The notes beneath the pieces were generated by a model, which was not told where the DNA came from, did no database searches, and saw only the letters and a list, made by a program, of their open reading frames with translations. A stretch of DNA of 39,728 nucleotides from a virus: the IMG/VR virus record IMGVR_UViG_3300004231_000045, positions 1-39,728 of that record; one strand, given 5' to 3'. Below, one piece after another: positions 1-6,898 of the stretch. Both the position numbers and the translations under genes were made by a program. Within the stretch, counting starts at the first letter, position 1, and the number at the start of each line of letters is the position of its first letter.

Positions 1-675
1 ATGCTTGAAAGTCCTAAACTCACCGCACGGCAACAACAGATTCTGGACCTGATCCAAAGCGCCATCGCGCGCACCGGCGCCCCCCCCACCCGCGCCGAAA
101 TTGCCAACGAGCTCGGCTTCAAGTCCGCCAACGCTGCCGAAGAACACCTGCAGGCCTTGGCCCGCAAGGGCGTCATCGAGCTGGTCAGTGGCACCTCCCG
201 CGGCATCCGCCTCAAGAGTGACACACTACGCTCCATCCACGAATCCCGCATCAAGCAATTCTCGCTGCCGCTGCCCGGCTTGGCGCAGTTGGCGCTTCCG
301 CTGGTGGGCCGTGTGGCCGCAGGCTCGCCCATTCTCGCGCAGGAACACGTGGACCAGACCTACTACGTGGAAAACAGCCTGTTCCAGCGCCAGCCCGACT
401 ACCTGTTGAAGGTGCGCGGCATGTCCATGCGCGATGCCGGCATCATGGATGGAGACCTGCTGGCCGTGCAAGCCACCAAGGACGCCAAGAACGGCCAGAT
501 CATCGTCGCCCGACTCGGGGACGAGGTCACCGTCAAGCGCTTCCGCCGCAACAAGAACCTCATCGAATTGCACCCCGAGAACCCGGACTACCAAACCATC
601 GTGGTCGAGCCCGGCGAGCCCTTTGAAATCGAGGGACTGGCGGTCGGACTGATCCGCAACACCATGCTCATGTAA
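1..675 (+). CDS. lexA: LexA repressor, SOS regulator
   Basis: This 224-residue protein has the full LexA layout. A winged helix-turn-helix DNA-binding domain fills about residues 1-70 and an S24 self-cleavage domain fills about 95-224. The Ala107-Gly108 cleavage bond (GRVAAGSP), the nucleophile Ser142 (RGMSMRD) and the general base Lys179 (EVTVKRF) are all present, so it should be active. LexA represses SOS genes and cleaves itself when RecA is activated by DNA damage. The window begins at the ATG, so its promoter and SOS box cannot be seen. It is a host gene and marks chromosomal DNA left of the prophage. Confidence 0.97.
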   Translation: MLESPKLTARQQQILDLIQSAIARTGAPPTRAEIANELGFKSANAAEEHLQALARKGVIELVSGTSRGIRLKSDTLRSIHESRIKQFSLPLPGLAQLALPLVGRVAAGSPILAQEHVDQTYYVENSLFQRQPDYLLKVRGMSMRDAGIMDGDLLAVQATKDAKNGQIIVARLGDEVTVKRFRRNKNLIELHPENPDYQTIVVEPGEPFEIEGLAVGLIRNTMLM

Positions 676-698
676 TCCACCACGGAAACACAAACGAT

Positions 699-1031
699 AT
701 GAACATCGCTCTCATTGCCCAATCCGGCGTTTTCGAACCACTGTACACACTGGTGCGCCGGTGGGTGGCCCATCGTGCTTCGGCCCGTCGGACTGCACCC
801 GCTTATCCGCTAAGCGAGCGCCATGCCGCTCCTAAATCAGTAGCACCTCACGCAGTATCTACGAGGGCTACAGCCAAAAACTCCACTGCATCAATGCCGC
901 TGCGAGTGGTCCGCGTGCTGGAAGCTGGCCAGACCCGTGCCAGCAGCGGCCGCATGGTGATCTCGGGCCGCATGGCCGACGTGTGCGCCGAACTGGATCG
1001 TCTGGCAGCCCGCGAAGCGGCCTTGTCCTGA
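699..1031 (+). CDS. Small hypothetical protein downstream of lexA
   Basis: A 110-residue open frame begins 23 bp after lexA on the same strand, so it may be co-transcribed. The protein is rich in Arg and Ala in its first 60 residues and ends in a more ordinary segment (VVRVLEAGQTRASSGRMVIS). I do not recognise a family and see no signal peptide or membrane segment. It is probably host DNA. The 178 bp that follow, to 1208, hold no recognisable gene and may contain the left prophage boundary. Confidence 0.5.
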   Translation: MNIALIAQSGVFEPLYTLVRRWVAHRASARRTAPAYPLSERHAAPKSVAPHAVSTRATAKNSTASMPLRVVRVLEAGQTRASSGRMVISGRMADVCAELDRLAAREAALS

Positions 1032-1208
1032 GCACGCCTGGTCCATTGGGTGCTACTGGCCCCAACGAATCGACCTGCCAAGGCAAATGAGCAGGTTTGA
1101 CAAGGCACAATTGCATCCATGAATATTGTGATTCTGGATGAATCACCTCTCCAATGAAGATTGGGGAGTTTTTCAAAAAGCTACGCCAAAACCTACGCCT
1201 GGGGACTA

Positions 1209-1430
1209 TCAGATCCTGCGCAGCACATACCCGCTATGCTGCCCTGTCGCCAGCAAAAAAAGCGCCCACGAGGCCGCAGGGATGGCCCGATGGCCATTTT
1301 CCCAGTAATTCCACGTCTGATAACTGGCGTGCCCCACCAGTTGTGCAGCCTCAAGCTGGCTCATGCCGACGGCCAGGCGGGCATCCTTGACCTCTTGCGC
1401 AGTGGGCGCGGGTTGAAGTATTTCAATCAT
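1209..1430 (-). CDS. Small XRE-type helix-turn-helix regulator
   Basis: This 73-residue protein has a single helix-turn-helix (about residues 12-45, around VGMSQLEAAQLVGHAS) followed by a Trp-rich segment (YQTWNYWENG). The pattern resembles a small family of prophage DNA-binding proteins in which WxxWExG follows the HTH. It is the leftmost leftward gene and probably the last prophage gene before host DNA. Its target is unknown; it could be a phage regulator or an unpaired antitoxin. Confidence 0.7.
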   Translation of the reverse strand: MIEILQPAPTAQEVKDARLAVGMSQLEAAQLVGHASYQTWNYWENGHRAIPAASWALFLLATGQHSGYVLRRI

Positions 1431-1524
1431 GCTGGTAATATCCTGACCGGAATCTGAATAGATTTTGTAGTTCCTGCCGAAAGGTGGTTAACAAGTCGAA
1501 GCCGAAAGGTGAAGACACCAAATG

Positions 1525-1549
1525 GAAGGCCCGGTATATCCGGGCCTTC
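1525..1549. terminator. Strong hairpin between two small leftward genes
   Basis: GAAGGCCCGG (1525-1534) pairs perfectly with CCGGGCCTTC (1540-1549) across a 5-nt loop. The run of T on either strand is short, so it may act as a weak terminator or an mRNA-stabilising hairpin. It lies just after the stop of the 1556-1828 gene. Confidence 0.55.
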
Positions 1550-1555
1550 GACTTT

Positions 1556-1828
1556 TCAGGCCCCCAATTTTTCCAACAGAGCGCGCACATCCGCCTCAAG
1601 CTGAGCCCGGCCCGCGGTCTTGCTGGGGTCGTACGCCTCGCCCACCTTGTGGGGCGCATCATGGGCGGTGCTGTAGCGGGCGCAGGGCATTTCGTGCTCT
1701 TGGTACTTGCGTCCGCAGAGCGTATTTTCAGGTGTGTATACGACTGTTCCGTCACGGCGCTGGGTGATCTTGAGGCCGGTGTCGCGGCCATCAATTAGGA
1801 TGCTGCCGCTGTCATCAATTTGAATCAT
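1556..1828 (-). CDS. Small accessory phage protein, unknown function
   Basis: The protein is 90 residues. I chose the ATG at 1828 because GGAG lies about 7 nt upstream; the longer open frame would need a TTG at 1840. It starts MIQIDDSGSILIDGRDTG, with β-rich, slightly acidic character and a CGRK-type segment in the middle. No family is recognised. It sits beyond the late terminator and downstream of the promoter at 2194-2221, so it is probably expressed independently of the virion genes. Confidence 0.6.
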   Translation of the reverse strand: MIQIDDSGSILIDGRDTGLKITQRRDGTVVYTPENTLCGRKYQEHEMPCARYSTAHDAPHKVGEAYDPSKTAGRAQLEADVRALLEKLGA

Positions 1829-1869
1829 GTTGATCTCCAAAGTTGCCCGCGTAGGCGGGCTTGGTTTGA

Positions 1870-2127
1870 CTATTTGACCAGGGACAGGACTTCAGTGAAT
1901 GTCTTGATGCGGGCGCCGGCAGCCGTGAAGATTGCGCGCTCTGCATCGTTGACGATGTTCTCAAGCTCAGAGCGGTTGCGGTTTTGGTTGACTGCACGGA
2001 TGGTGTACTCAAATCCGAATGCATCGGCTGTGCAGGCTTCTGCCCAGACCTTGGTGGCTCCAAAACCGGATATGTAGATGCGGACTGCGCCAGTGGCTGG
2101 TTGTGTCCAAGTGCTGAATGTTGTCAT
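1870..2127 (-). CDS. Small accessory phage protein, unknown function
   Basis: The protein is 85 residues from the ATG at 2127, which has GGAG upstream and fits better than the earlier in-frame start near 2175. It begins MTTFSTWTQPATGAVRIYIS and appears to be a small soluble α/β protein. I know no family. It is the first gene after the leftward promoter at 2194-2221 and is followed 41 bp later by another small gene, forming a two-gene accessory unit outside the late operon. Confidence 0.65.
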   Translation of the reverse strand: MTTFSTWTQPATGAVRIYISGFGATKVWAEACTADAFGFEYTIRAVNQNRNRSELENIVNDAERAIFTAAGARIKTFTEVLSLVK

Positions 2128-2193
2128 GATGTGCTCCGTTTGGAACGCCCGGAATCTGCCGGGACTCAGTAGCAAGTGCGCTTGCTTGACTCG

Positions 2194-2221
2194 ATTGTAT
2201 ATAACAATTGGGATATTGCAA
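2194..2221 (-). promoter_or_regulatory. Predicted sigma70 promoter for the leftward accessory genes
   Basis: On the minus strand TTGCAA (2216-2221) and TACAAT (2194-2199) are separated by 16 nt. The site lies between the late terminator (2254-2300) and the first accessory gene (ATG 2127). The AT-rich patch stands out from the GC-rich surroundings. The call rests on sequence match and position only. Confidence 0.55.
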
Positions 2222-2253
2222 GGGATTTTTTACCGTTCGTCGGAAAGACGGAC

Positions 2254-2300
2254 AAAAAAAATACCACCGAACCGCAGTTGAGCGGTTCGGTGGGATTTTT
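2254..2300. terminator. Bidirectional intrinsic terminator ending the late operon
   Basis: CCACCGAACCGC (2264-2275) pairs perfectly over 12 bp with GCGGTTCGGTGG (2282-2293) across a 6-nt loop. It has a T run on the plus strand (2296-2300) and an eight-base A run at 2254-2261 that becomes a T run for leftward transcripts. It stops the long leftward virion and lysis transcript. Confidence 0.9.
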
Positions 2301-2314
2301 GATGCTGGATATCT

Positions 2315-2581
2315 TCAGAAAACTACTGGCGTTACGCTGGCTGCAAAGGGGTAATCATCTGGATCAAGGTCCCTGCGCCAGTGGGCGCACCCGGTTGCCG
2401 GCGTCACCTGCACACTGCCCTTGCCGGCCCCATGCCCATCGCGCACACACCACACCCGCCGGTCATAACGCCACACGCCGCCCCAGCAGTCCGCCAGCCA
2501 GCCACCGCAGTGCGCGCACCCCTCGCAAGGCCCCTTTATCAGGTGCATTCCGCCTGGGCTCACGTTGCAAATACTGGACAT
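2315..2581 (-). CDS. Cys/Trp-rich small phage protein
   Basis: This 88-residue protein has several Cys pairs and Trp residues (GPCEGCAHCGGWLADCWGG), which suggests a small metal-binding fold. It is the last gene of the late operon, directly before the terminator and after the lysis genes. An internal ATG at 2548 is an alternative start. No family is recognised, and the coding call is moderate because the ribosome binding site is weak. Confidence 0.5.
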   Translation of the reverse strand: MSSICNVSPGGMHLIKGPCEGCAHCGGWLADCWGGVWRYDRRVWCVRDGHGAGKGSVQVTPATGCAHWRRDLDPDDYPFAASVTPVVF

Positions 2582-2614
2582 GAACCCAGTATATTGCCAT
2601 GACCAAGCCCGCCA

Positions 2615-3157
2615 TCACGGCGGCGGCGCTATCCCCCTCACCGAGTAGGCATCTCCCCTGCAGCTTGCGTAGGCGTCGTTGATGTCGTCGGCCTCTCGGG
2701 TGAGGCGCTGGAGTAGTCCAGTAAGCTGCGCTGAAAGTGGCCCGCCGGCTTCGGCGGCGTCTGCTGGACGATCAGCGGTGGCGGGGGCAGGCGCACCTGG
2801 GGCGCCACCACCACCTGGCCCACATCCACGGGCGTTTGGGTCGCGCAGCCGGCCAGACTGGCCAGCAGCAGCGCGCAGGCTGGCGGACAGGTCCGCCACG
2901 GTCTTTTGGTGTTCTGCATCTTGGGTCTCCTGTTGATCTCTGCGCGCTTGCAGGGCCTGCTCGGCGGCGCGGGTCTTGGCTATCTCATCGGCCAGCCGGG
3001 CGGAGGCATCGGCCTTCTGGGCGCCCAGCGCGGCCTCATAGTGGTCGGTGGTTGTGCGCACGCCTTTGGCGTAATGGTAGTGGCCGTAGCCCAGCACGGC
3101 GCCGGCCAGGGCTATGAAGGCCACCAGGGCGGCGATGGTCTTGGCCTGCAGGCTCAT
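2615..3157 (-). CDS. Rz-like i-spanin (inner-membrane lysis subunit)
   Basis: From the ATG at 3157 (shared as ATGA with the endolysin stop) the protein is 180 residues. It has one N-terminal membrane anchor (about residues 7-27, AALVAFIALAGAVLGYGHYHY) and then a long Ala/Gln/Glu-rich helix suited to a periplasmic coiled coil. This is the layout of lambda Rz, which joins Rz1 to fuse the inner and outer membranes at lysis. The identification is supported by the complete Rz1 frame embedded inside it. Upstream in-frame residues are excluded because they overlap the endolysin. Confidence 0.88.
   Translation of the reverse strand: MSLQAKTIAALVAFIALAGAVLGYGHYHYAKGVRTTTDHYEAALGAQKADASARLADEIAKTRAAEQALQARRDQQETQDAEHQKTVADLSASLRAAAGQSGRLRDPNARGCGPGGGGAPGAPAPATADRPADAAEAGGPLSAQLTGLLQRLTREADDINDAYASCRGDAYSVRGIAPPP
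2638..2919 (-). CDS. Rz1-like o-spanin lipoprotein, nested in Rz
   Basis: This 93-residue protein lies wholly inside the Rz gene in another frame. It has a lipoprotein signal ending in a clear lipobox (LLLASLAGC, Cys at about residue 25) and a Pro-rich mature part (VRLPPPPLIVQQTPPKP), both typical of Rz1 outer-membrane spanins. The nested arrangement is the same as in phage lambda and makes both calls strong. Confidence 0.88.
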   Translation of the reverse strand: MQNTKRPWRTCPPACALLLASLAGCATQTPVDVGQVVVAPQVRLPPPPLIVQQTPPKPAGHFQRSLLDYSSASPERPTTSTTPTQAAGEMPTR

Positions 3158-3567
3158 GGGTAGAAAACCCGGTTGCCCGAGCGCGGCGCGCGGGTGGTCC
3201 AATGGCTCCAGCCGGGCGTGGCGCTTGGGTGCTCGATGTAAATTCCATGCACGGCCAGGCGGTCCTGGTGGGCCATGCACCAGACATCAATTTCACCGTG
3301 CGGGTCGTAGCGGTCCACGCCCTGCCCCTGCTTGTGGCTGCTGTCCGGCGCGCCCTGCGGGCAGTCCTGCGGGCGGAAGCCGCCCAAGGTATGGCCGCTC
3401 ACGCCGCTGTGCGTGGCCGGGTTGTCGGGGAAGGCCACGCCGCCCCGGGCCATTTCGACCTCCAGCGCGGCGCATGCTGCCAGCAGCTTGGTAGCCGCCT
3501 GCTCGCGGGCGGGGGTCCAGTCCGGGCTGGTGCGGTGGGGGCCTACGTATTGGGTGAGGGTGATCAT
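3154..3567 (-). CDS. Endolysin, M15-type D,D/L,D-peptidase
   Basis: The protein is 137 residues with the metal-binding pattern of peptidase family M15: SSHKQGQGVD gives His78 and Asp85, and GWSHWT gives His122. Such enzymes cut peptide cross-links in peptidoglycan. It has no signal peptide, so release needs the holin-like proteins just upstream. It overlaps Rz by 4 bp (ATGA) and belongs to a holin-endolysin-Rz/Rz1 lysis cassette. Confidence 0.85.
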   Translation of the reverse strand: MITLTQYVGPHRTSPDWTPAREQAATKLLAACAALEVEMARGGVAFPDNPATHSGVSGHTLGGFRPQDCPQGAPDSSHKQGQGVDRYDPHGEIDVWCMAHQDRLAVHGIYIEHPSATPGWSHWTTRAPRSGNRVFYP

Positions 3568-3571
3568 TGTT

Positions 3572-3892
3572 TCATCCTTCTTTCACACGAGTTCTGACGA
3601 TCAGCACAGCAAAGCCGGCCGACCAGCAAACTTCGCCCACCGACGGCTCATAGTGGGCCAGCAGCTCGGCGGCACCTGATGGCACGCCCAGGGGCACGAG
3701 GAGCGGGCTGATCAATGCCCAGGCTGCACCGCAGGCCAGCAGCAGCCAGGCGATGGCCTTGAGACCGTCCACGAGGCGTTGGTTCCAGGTGAGCCCAGCA
3801 GCACATGGGTCTGTGCGCTCCAGCTTGTTGAGCGCTTCGGCCAGCGTGATGAATGCGGCCACCCAGTAGATTGTTTGCAACGCGGTCATCAT
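3572..3892 (-). CDS. Small membrane protein of the lysis cassette
   Basis: This 106-residue protein has two or three hydrophobic segments (about residues 5-20, 45-70 and 85-100) and a charged C-terminus (RTRVKEG). It lies between a second membrane protein and the endolysin, overlapping the former by 4 bp. It may be a holin, or an antiholin paired with the 3889-4311 product; the sequence alone does not say which. Confidence 0.7.
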   Translation of the reverse strand: MMTALQTIYWVAAFITLAEALNKLERTDPCAAGLTWNQRLVDGLKAIAWLLLACGAAWALISPLLVPLGVPSGAAELLAHYEPSVGEVCWSAGFAVLIVRTRVKEG

Positions 3893-4311
3893 GGCTTGTC
3901 CCCCTGCTCTGGCGCGGGGCGCGATCCGTCTGCGGGGGCCCAGCGGTTGATCATGCCCGAGAGAAAGCGCTGCGCCCCTGCGCCGACCACGCAGGCGATG
4001 CTGAGCAGCAGCGGTTGCTGCACGTTGTAGATCAGCAGGACCAGCGGCGTGAGGTAGCCGGCGGTGACGCTGGACGCGAATGCAACGGCCATGCGCTTGC
4101 CCGTGGTACGCACCAAGTTGAGCCAGGTGTCCATGGTTCCGGGAACGGTGTTGAGCAGGATGATGCCGACAACGGAGCCAAGGAAGCCTGCAATGAGCAC
4201 ATCAATGCGCAGGCCCAGGGGCGTGCCCATGAAGGCGATGACTGGCACGGTGGCACCGATGGATGACAGCGTGAAATACGCTGCTGTGGTGGTGGATGTG
4301 GGTTCTGCCAT
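3889..4311 (-). CDS. Putative holin
   Basis: The protein is 140 residues with about three hydrophobic stretches (about 15-30, 35-55 and 85-110) and a hydrophilic, proline-containing tail (DGSRPAPEQGDKP). Holins of this size often have three membrane spans and open the inner membrane to endolysin. Position at the head of the lysis cassette supports this. No exact holin family could be named by eye. Confidence 0.65.
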   Translation of the reverse strand: MAEPTSTTTAAYFTLSSIGATVPVIAFMGTPLGLRIDVLIAGFLGSVVGIILLNTVPGTMDTWLNLVRTTGKRMAVAFASSVTAGYLTPLVLLIYNVQQPLLLSIACVVGAGAQRFLSGMINRWAPADGSRPAPEQGDKP

Positions 4312-4314
4312 GGG

Positions 4315-4977
4315 TCAGATGTCCAGGATGTACGACACGCCGCATTGCTTGTGCGCCGCGGTCGCGGAGATGTTGTCGATGGCGAATTCGACTTTCAGGC
4401 TCTGCTCGAAGCGCACAATTTGCATACCAAACGCGATTGCATCCCTAACCTTCGGTATGCTGATGGCGACATCACCCGTTACAAGAAGGTCGAAACCGCC
4501 CACCGAAGCGTTGACAAAACCGTTGTCCAAGGCTGAATTGGGAAGGATGATGTCATCGGCAAGTGCCGCCGTTCCTGCTGCAGCAGTGGATTGCCGAGAC
4601 AACGTGGGTCCCAACACAAACCGCGTTGTGGCTGGCAGCGCGGCGGTTGGCGCAATGGTGTACACAATGCCGTCAACAGTGATTTTGGTCGATGGTGTAC
4701 ACGATGCCGAGTGCTCTGGAGAAATGACATTCACCATGTAGCCAGAACCGCTGGTTATATTCAGCGCTGTGACGTAGGTGTTTGACACTGCTACCGATGT
4801 CTGGGCACCGCACAGAGCCAGGGCGGTGAAGAATCCCGCCGTGCTGGAATCGGCGGACGATGCCGCTCCACTCTTGATGGCGAGCTTGTTGTGAAATACC
4901 GCCACCCGCGGGATCTGGCGGGGATTGGACGTAAAGCGGCCGCCGCTTCCGATCAATGCCGATTGTGTAGTGCTCAT
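4315..4977 (-). CDS. Putative tail tip or fibre-associated structural protein
   Basis: The gene starts at the ATG at 4977, which overlaps the stop of the upstream fibre-like gene (ATGA), giving 220 residues. The protein is rich in Ser, Thr, Ala and Val with little charge, as expected for a β-rich virion surface protein. I do not recognise the family. Its position between a fibre-like gene and the lysis genes suggests a receptor-binding or tip component. It has no similarity to the diversified lectin-like proteins of the rightward operon. Confidence 0.7.
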   Translation of the reverse strand: MSTTQSALIGSGGRFTSNPRQIPRVAVFHNKLAIKSGAASSADSSTAGFFTALALCGAQTSVAVSNTYVTALNITSGSGYMVNVISPEHSASCTPSTKITVDGIVYTIAPTAALPATTRFVLGPTLSRQSTAAAGTAALADDIILPNSALDNGFVNASVGGFDLLVTGDVAISIPKVRDAIAFGMQIVRFEQSLKVEFAIDNISATAAHKQCGVSYILDI

Positions 4978-5831
4978 AGCTGGATCCACATGGAAAGGGT
5001 TGAGGAATATTCGAACTCTGCCGGCGCGGCCAGATTGAGGGTCAGCACACCTGTGCCAGTGCCAACCGGGCCGCAATAAGTAGCCGCGCCAAAGTCGATG
5101 CTGTTGGTGCGTTTTTGATTTGCCGGGGTGACCTTGAAGCGTGCCAAGTCAACCGCTGTCGGGGCGGTAACCACACACCCCGCCGCGTTGGTCAGCAGGA
5201 TGTCAGTCCCATCCGTAGCCGTATGCGTAGTGCCGCTGGCAATGGTGCGGGTGAGCTTGCCACTGGATCCGGTGGCACCGGTGGAGCCCTTGGGGGCAGA
5301 CAGGGTGATGACCCAATCCGCGTAGGTGCCGCTGCCGCCAACGTCCAACACGTTGAGCACCAGGGCACCCGTGCCGGCGTTGTAGCTGGTGACCTGGCCA
5401 TGCATGTAGTTGGCTGGATTGGCCGCGCTGGCAGCTTGCAGGAATTGGCCAGTGCCCCACTGCCGACCGGTGGTGGCGGTGAAGCTCTTGGATGCTACAG
5501 CGATCAGCAGCGATGTAGAGCTATTGCCCGAGAGCGACGAGCTGTAGTTGGCGGCTGCGGCTGCACTGCCAGCGGCTGCCGTAGCGCTGTTCGCTGCATT
5601 GGTAGCGCTGGTGGCCGCCTCAACCGCCTTGGTCGTTGCGGTGGTGGCCGCTGTGCTCGCCGTGCTGGCCGCTTCCGTAGCGCTGGCTTCTTTCGCCAGG
5701 ATCTCCACCCGAGCGGCTTCCACCTGCACGGAAAAGCTCGGGAGCTTGACGCCCAAATATTCGTCACATTCCTCTTTGAATGTTGTCGACGTTCGGTCTA
5801 TAAGTGGGAGAGGGTCAATGCTCAGTGTCAT
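4974..5831 (-). CDS. Putative tail fibre protein
   Basis: This 285-residue protein has an N-terminal region, then a long Ala/Thr/Ser heptad-like segment (about residues 45-100) that should form a trimeric coiled coil, then a β-rich C-terminal part with a short collagen-like stretch (PKGSTGATGSSG). Coiled coil plus collagen-like repeat is typical of phage fibres. It overlaps both neighbours by 4 bp. The receptor cannot be inferred. Confidence 0.78.
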   Translation of the reverse strand: MTLSIDPLPLIDRTSTTFKEECDEYLGVKLPSFSVQVEAARVEILAKEASATEAASTASTAATTATTKAVEAATSATNAANSATAAAGSAAAAANYSSSLSGNSSTSLLIAVASKSFTATTGRQWGTGQFLQAASAANPANYMHGQVTSYNAGTGALVLNVLDVGGSGTYADWVITLSAPKGSTGATGSSGKLTRTIASGTTHTATDGTDILLTNAAGCVVTAPTAVDLARFKVTPANQKRTNSIDFGAATYCGPVGTGTGVLTLNLAAPAEFEYSSTLSMWIQL

Positions 5832-6898
5832 TGGATGACTCCTTCAATTTCGAGGGAACAGAGGTGGTGGTTGGCATACTCAATGTCGATGTTGAAATCG
5901 TTGTAGAAACCGTAAATCAGCAGCGGCTCAAAGCCTTCTGCCGTGGTGCCGATGAAAACGCACAGGCGCCCCTGCAGGCTGGCCAGCCAGCGGTAGATGC
6001 GGTTGAAACGGGCTTTTTCAGTCAGGGCGACCAAGCTGGCCTTCTTGCTCCAGGAGCGCTGGACGATGGTCAGATTGCCGAAATCGTTCTTCTCTTTCTT
6101 GGTGTAGCTGACGATTCCGACGCGGGCCCCTGACTTGGTGGCGCCAATCTCCTTTACCAACCCGGGCTTGAGGACACCGACGCTGGCATCACCACTGGTT
6201 GCTTCCAGCGTGACCTCAAGCTCACAGTTGTTGAATTGGGCTGGCAGGTCGGTGATGACTACATCGGTCAGCGGCTCGAATTCGGCAGTGAACCACTCGA
6301 AAAACGATTGGATAACGGTTGCATCCAGATCTATGGTGCGGGTGGCAATGGTGGCGCCGCCTGGCCCGTCGCGCATGGTCACATAGGCCTTGCGGGCCGT
6401 GACGTCGAACAAGGCCAGGCCGGAGGTGCTGCCTGGACTCAATACCATCTTGAGGGGCGATGCCCCGGTGGTCTGGGTGCCGATCTCGTCGTCAAAGGCC
6501 GCCCACAGGTTGTTGGCGCTGACGGGAATCCATTTATCGGTATCCGTCAGGGGGTTTCCGATATTGGCGCCCACGACCGACTGGTAGACCATGTGCGTGG
6601 TGTTGTCCTGCACACGATCATCCTCAGCGTAGGTGACGCCGCTGTCGTAGGCCTGGTAGACCTGGCAGGTCTGTTTCCACCAGGTTCCGGATATGGCTGG
6701 CGTGTGGCCCACGTTGGCGGCCTGCCGGCTTTTGTACACCGTGATCAGGCCGGCAGCGCCGGCCACGGAAACAGTGGCGTCCAGCGCATAGCTGGTGGCA
6801 GGGTTGTAGGCGGCGGGTGCCGTCTCCACCACACTGGAGCTGACAAGCATGGCGTCAGACATGATGTGGGGGACGAGGATCAGCATATCTGTTTTCAT
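5828..6898 (-). CDS. Tail tip protein with two carbohydrate-binding-type repeats
   Basis: The protein is 356 residues. Two segments resemble the short chitin/carbohydrate-binding modules found in phage tail proteins: about residues 30-75 (YNPATSYALDATVSV to TWWKQ) and about 85-130 (YDSGVTYAEDDRVQ to DKWIPV). The C-terminal two thirds is an α/β domain I cannot name. It follows the tape measure gene with a 4-bp overlap, the usual place for distal tail and tip proteins. It may help bind the host surface. Confidence 0.75.
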   Translation of the reverse strand: MKTDMLILVPHIMSDAMLVSSSVVETAPAAYNPATSYALDATVSVAGAAGLITVYKSRQAANVGHTPAISGTWWKQTCQVYQAYDSGVTYAEDDRVQDNTTHMVYQSVVGANIGNPLTDTDKWIPVSANNLWAAFDDEIGTQTTGASPLKMVLSPGSTSGLALFDVTARKAYVTMRDGPGGATIATRTIDLDATVIQSFFEWFTAEFEPLTDVVITDLPAQFNNCELEVTLEATSGDASVGVLKPGLVKEIGATKSGARVGIVSYTKKEKNDFGNLTIVQRSWSKKASLVALTEKARFNRIYRWLASLQGRLCVFIGTTAEGFEPLLIYGFYNDFNIDIEYANHHLCSLEIEGVIQ

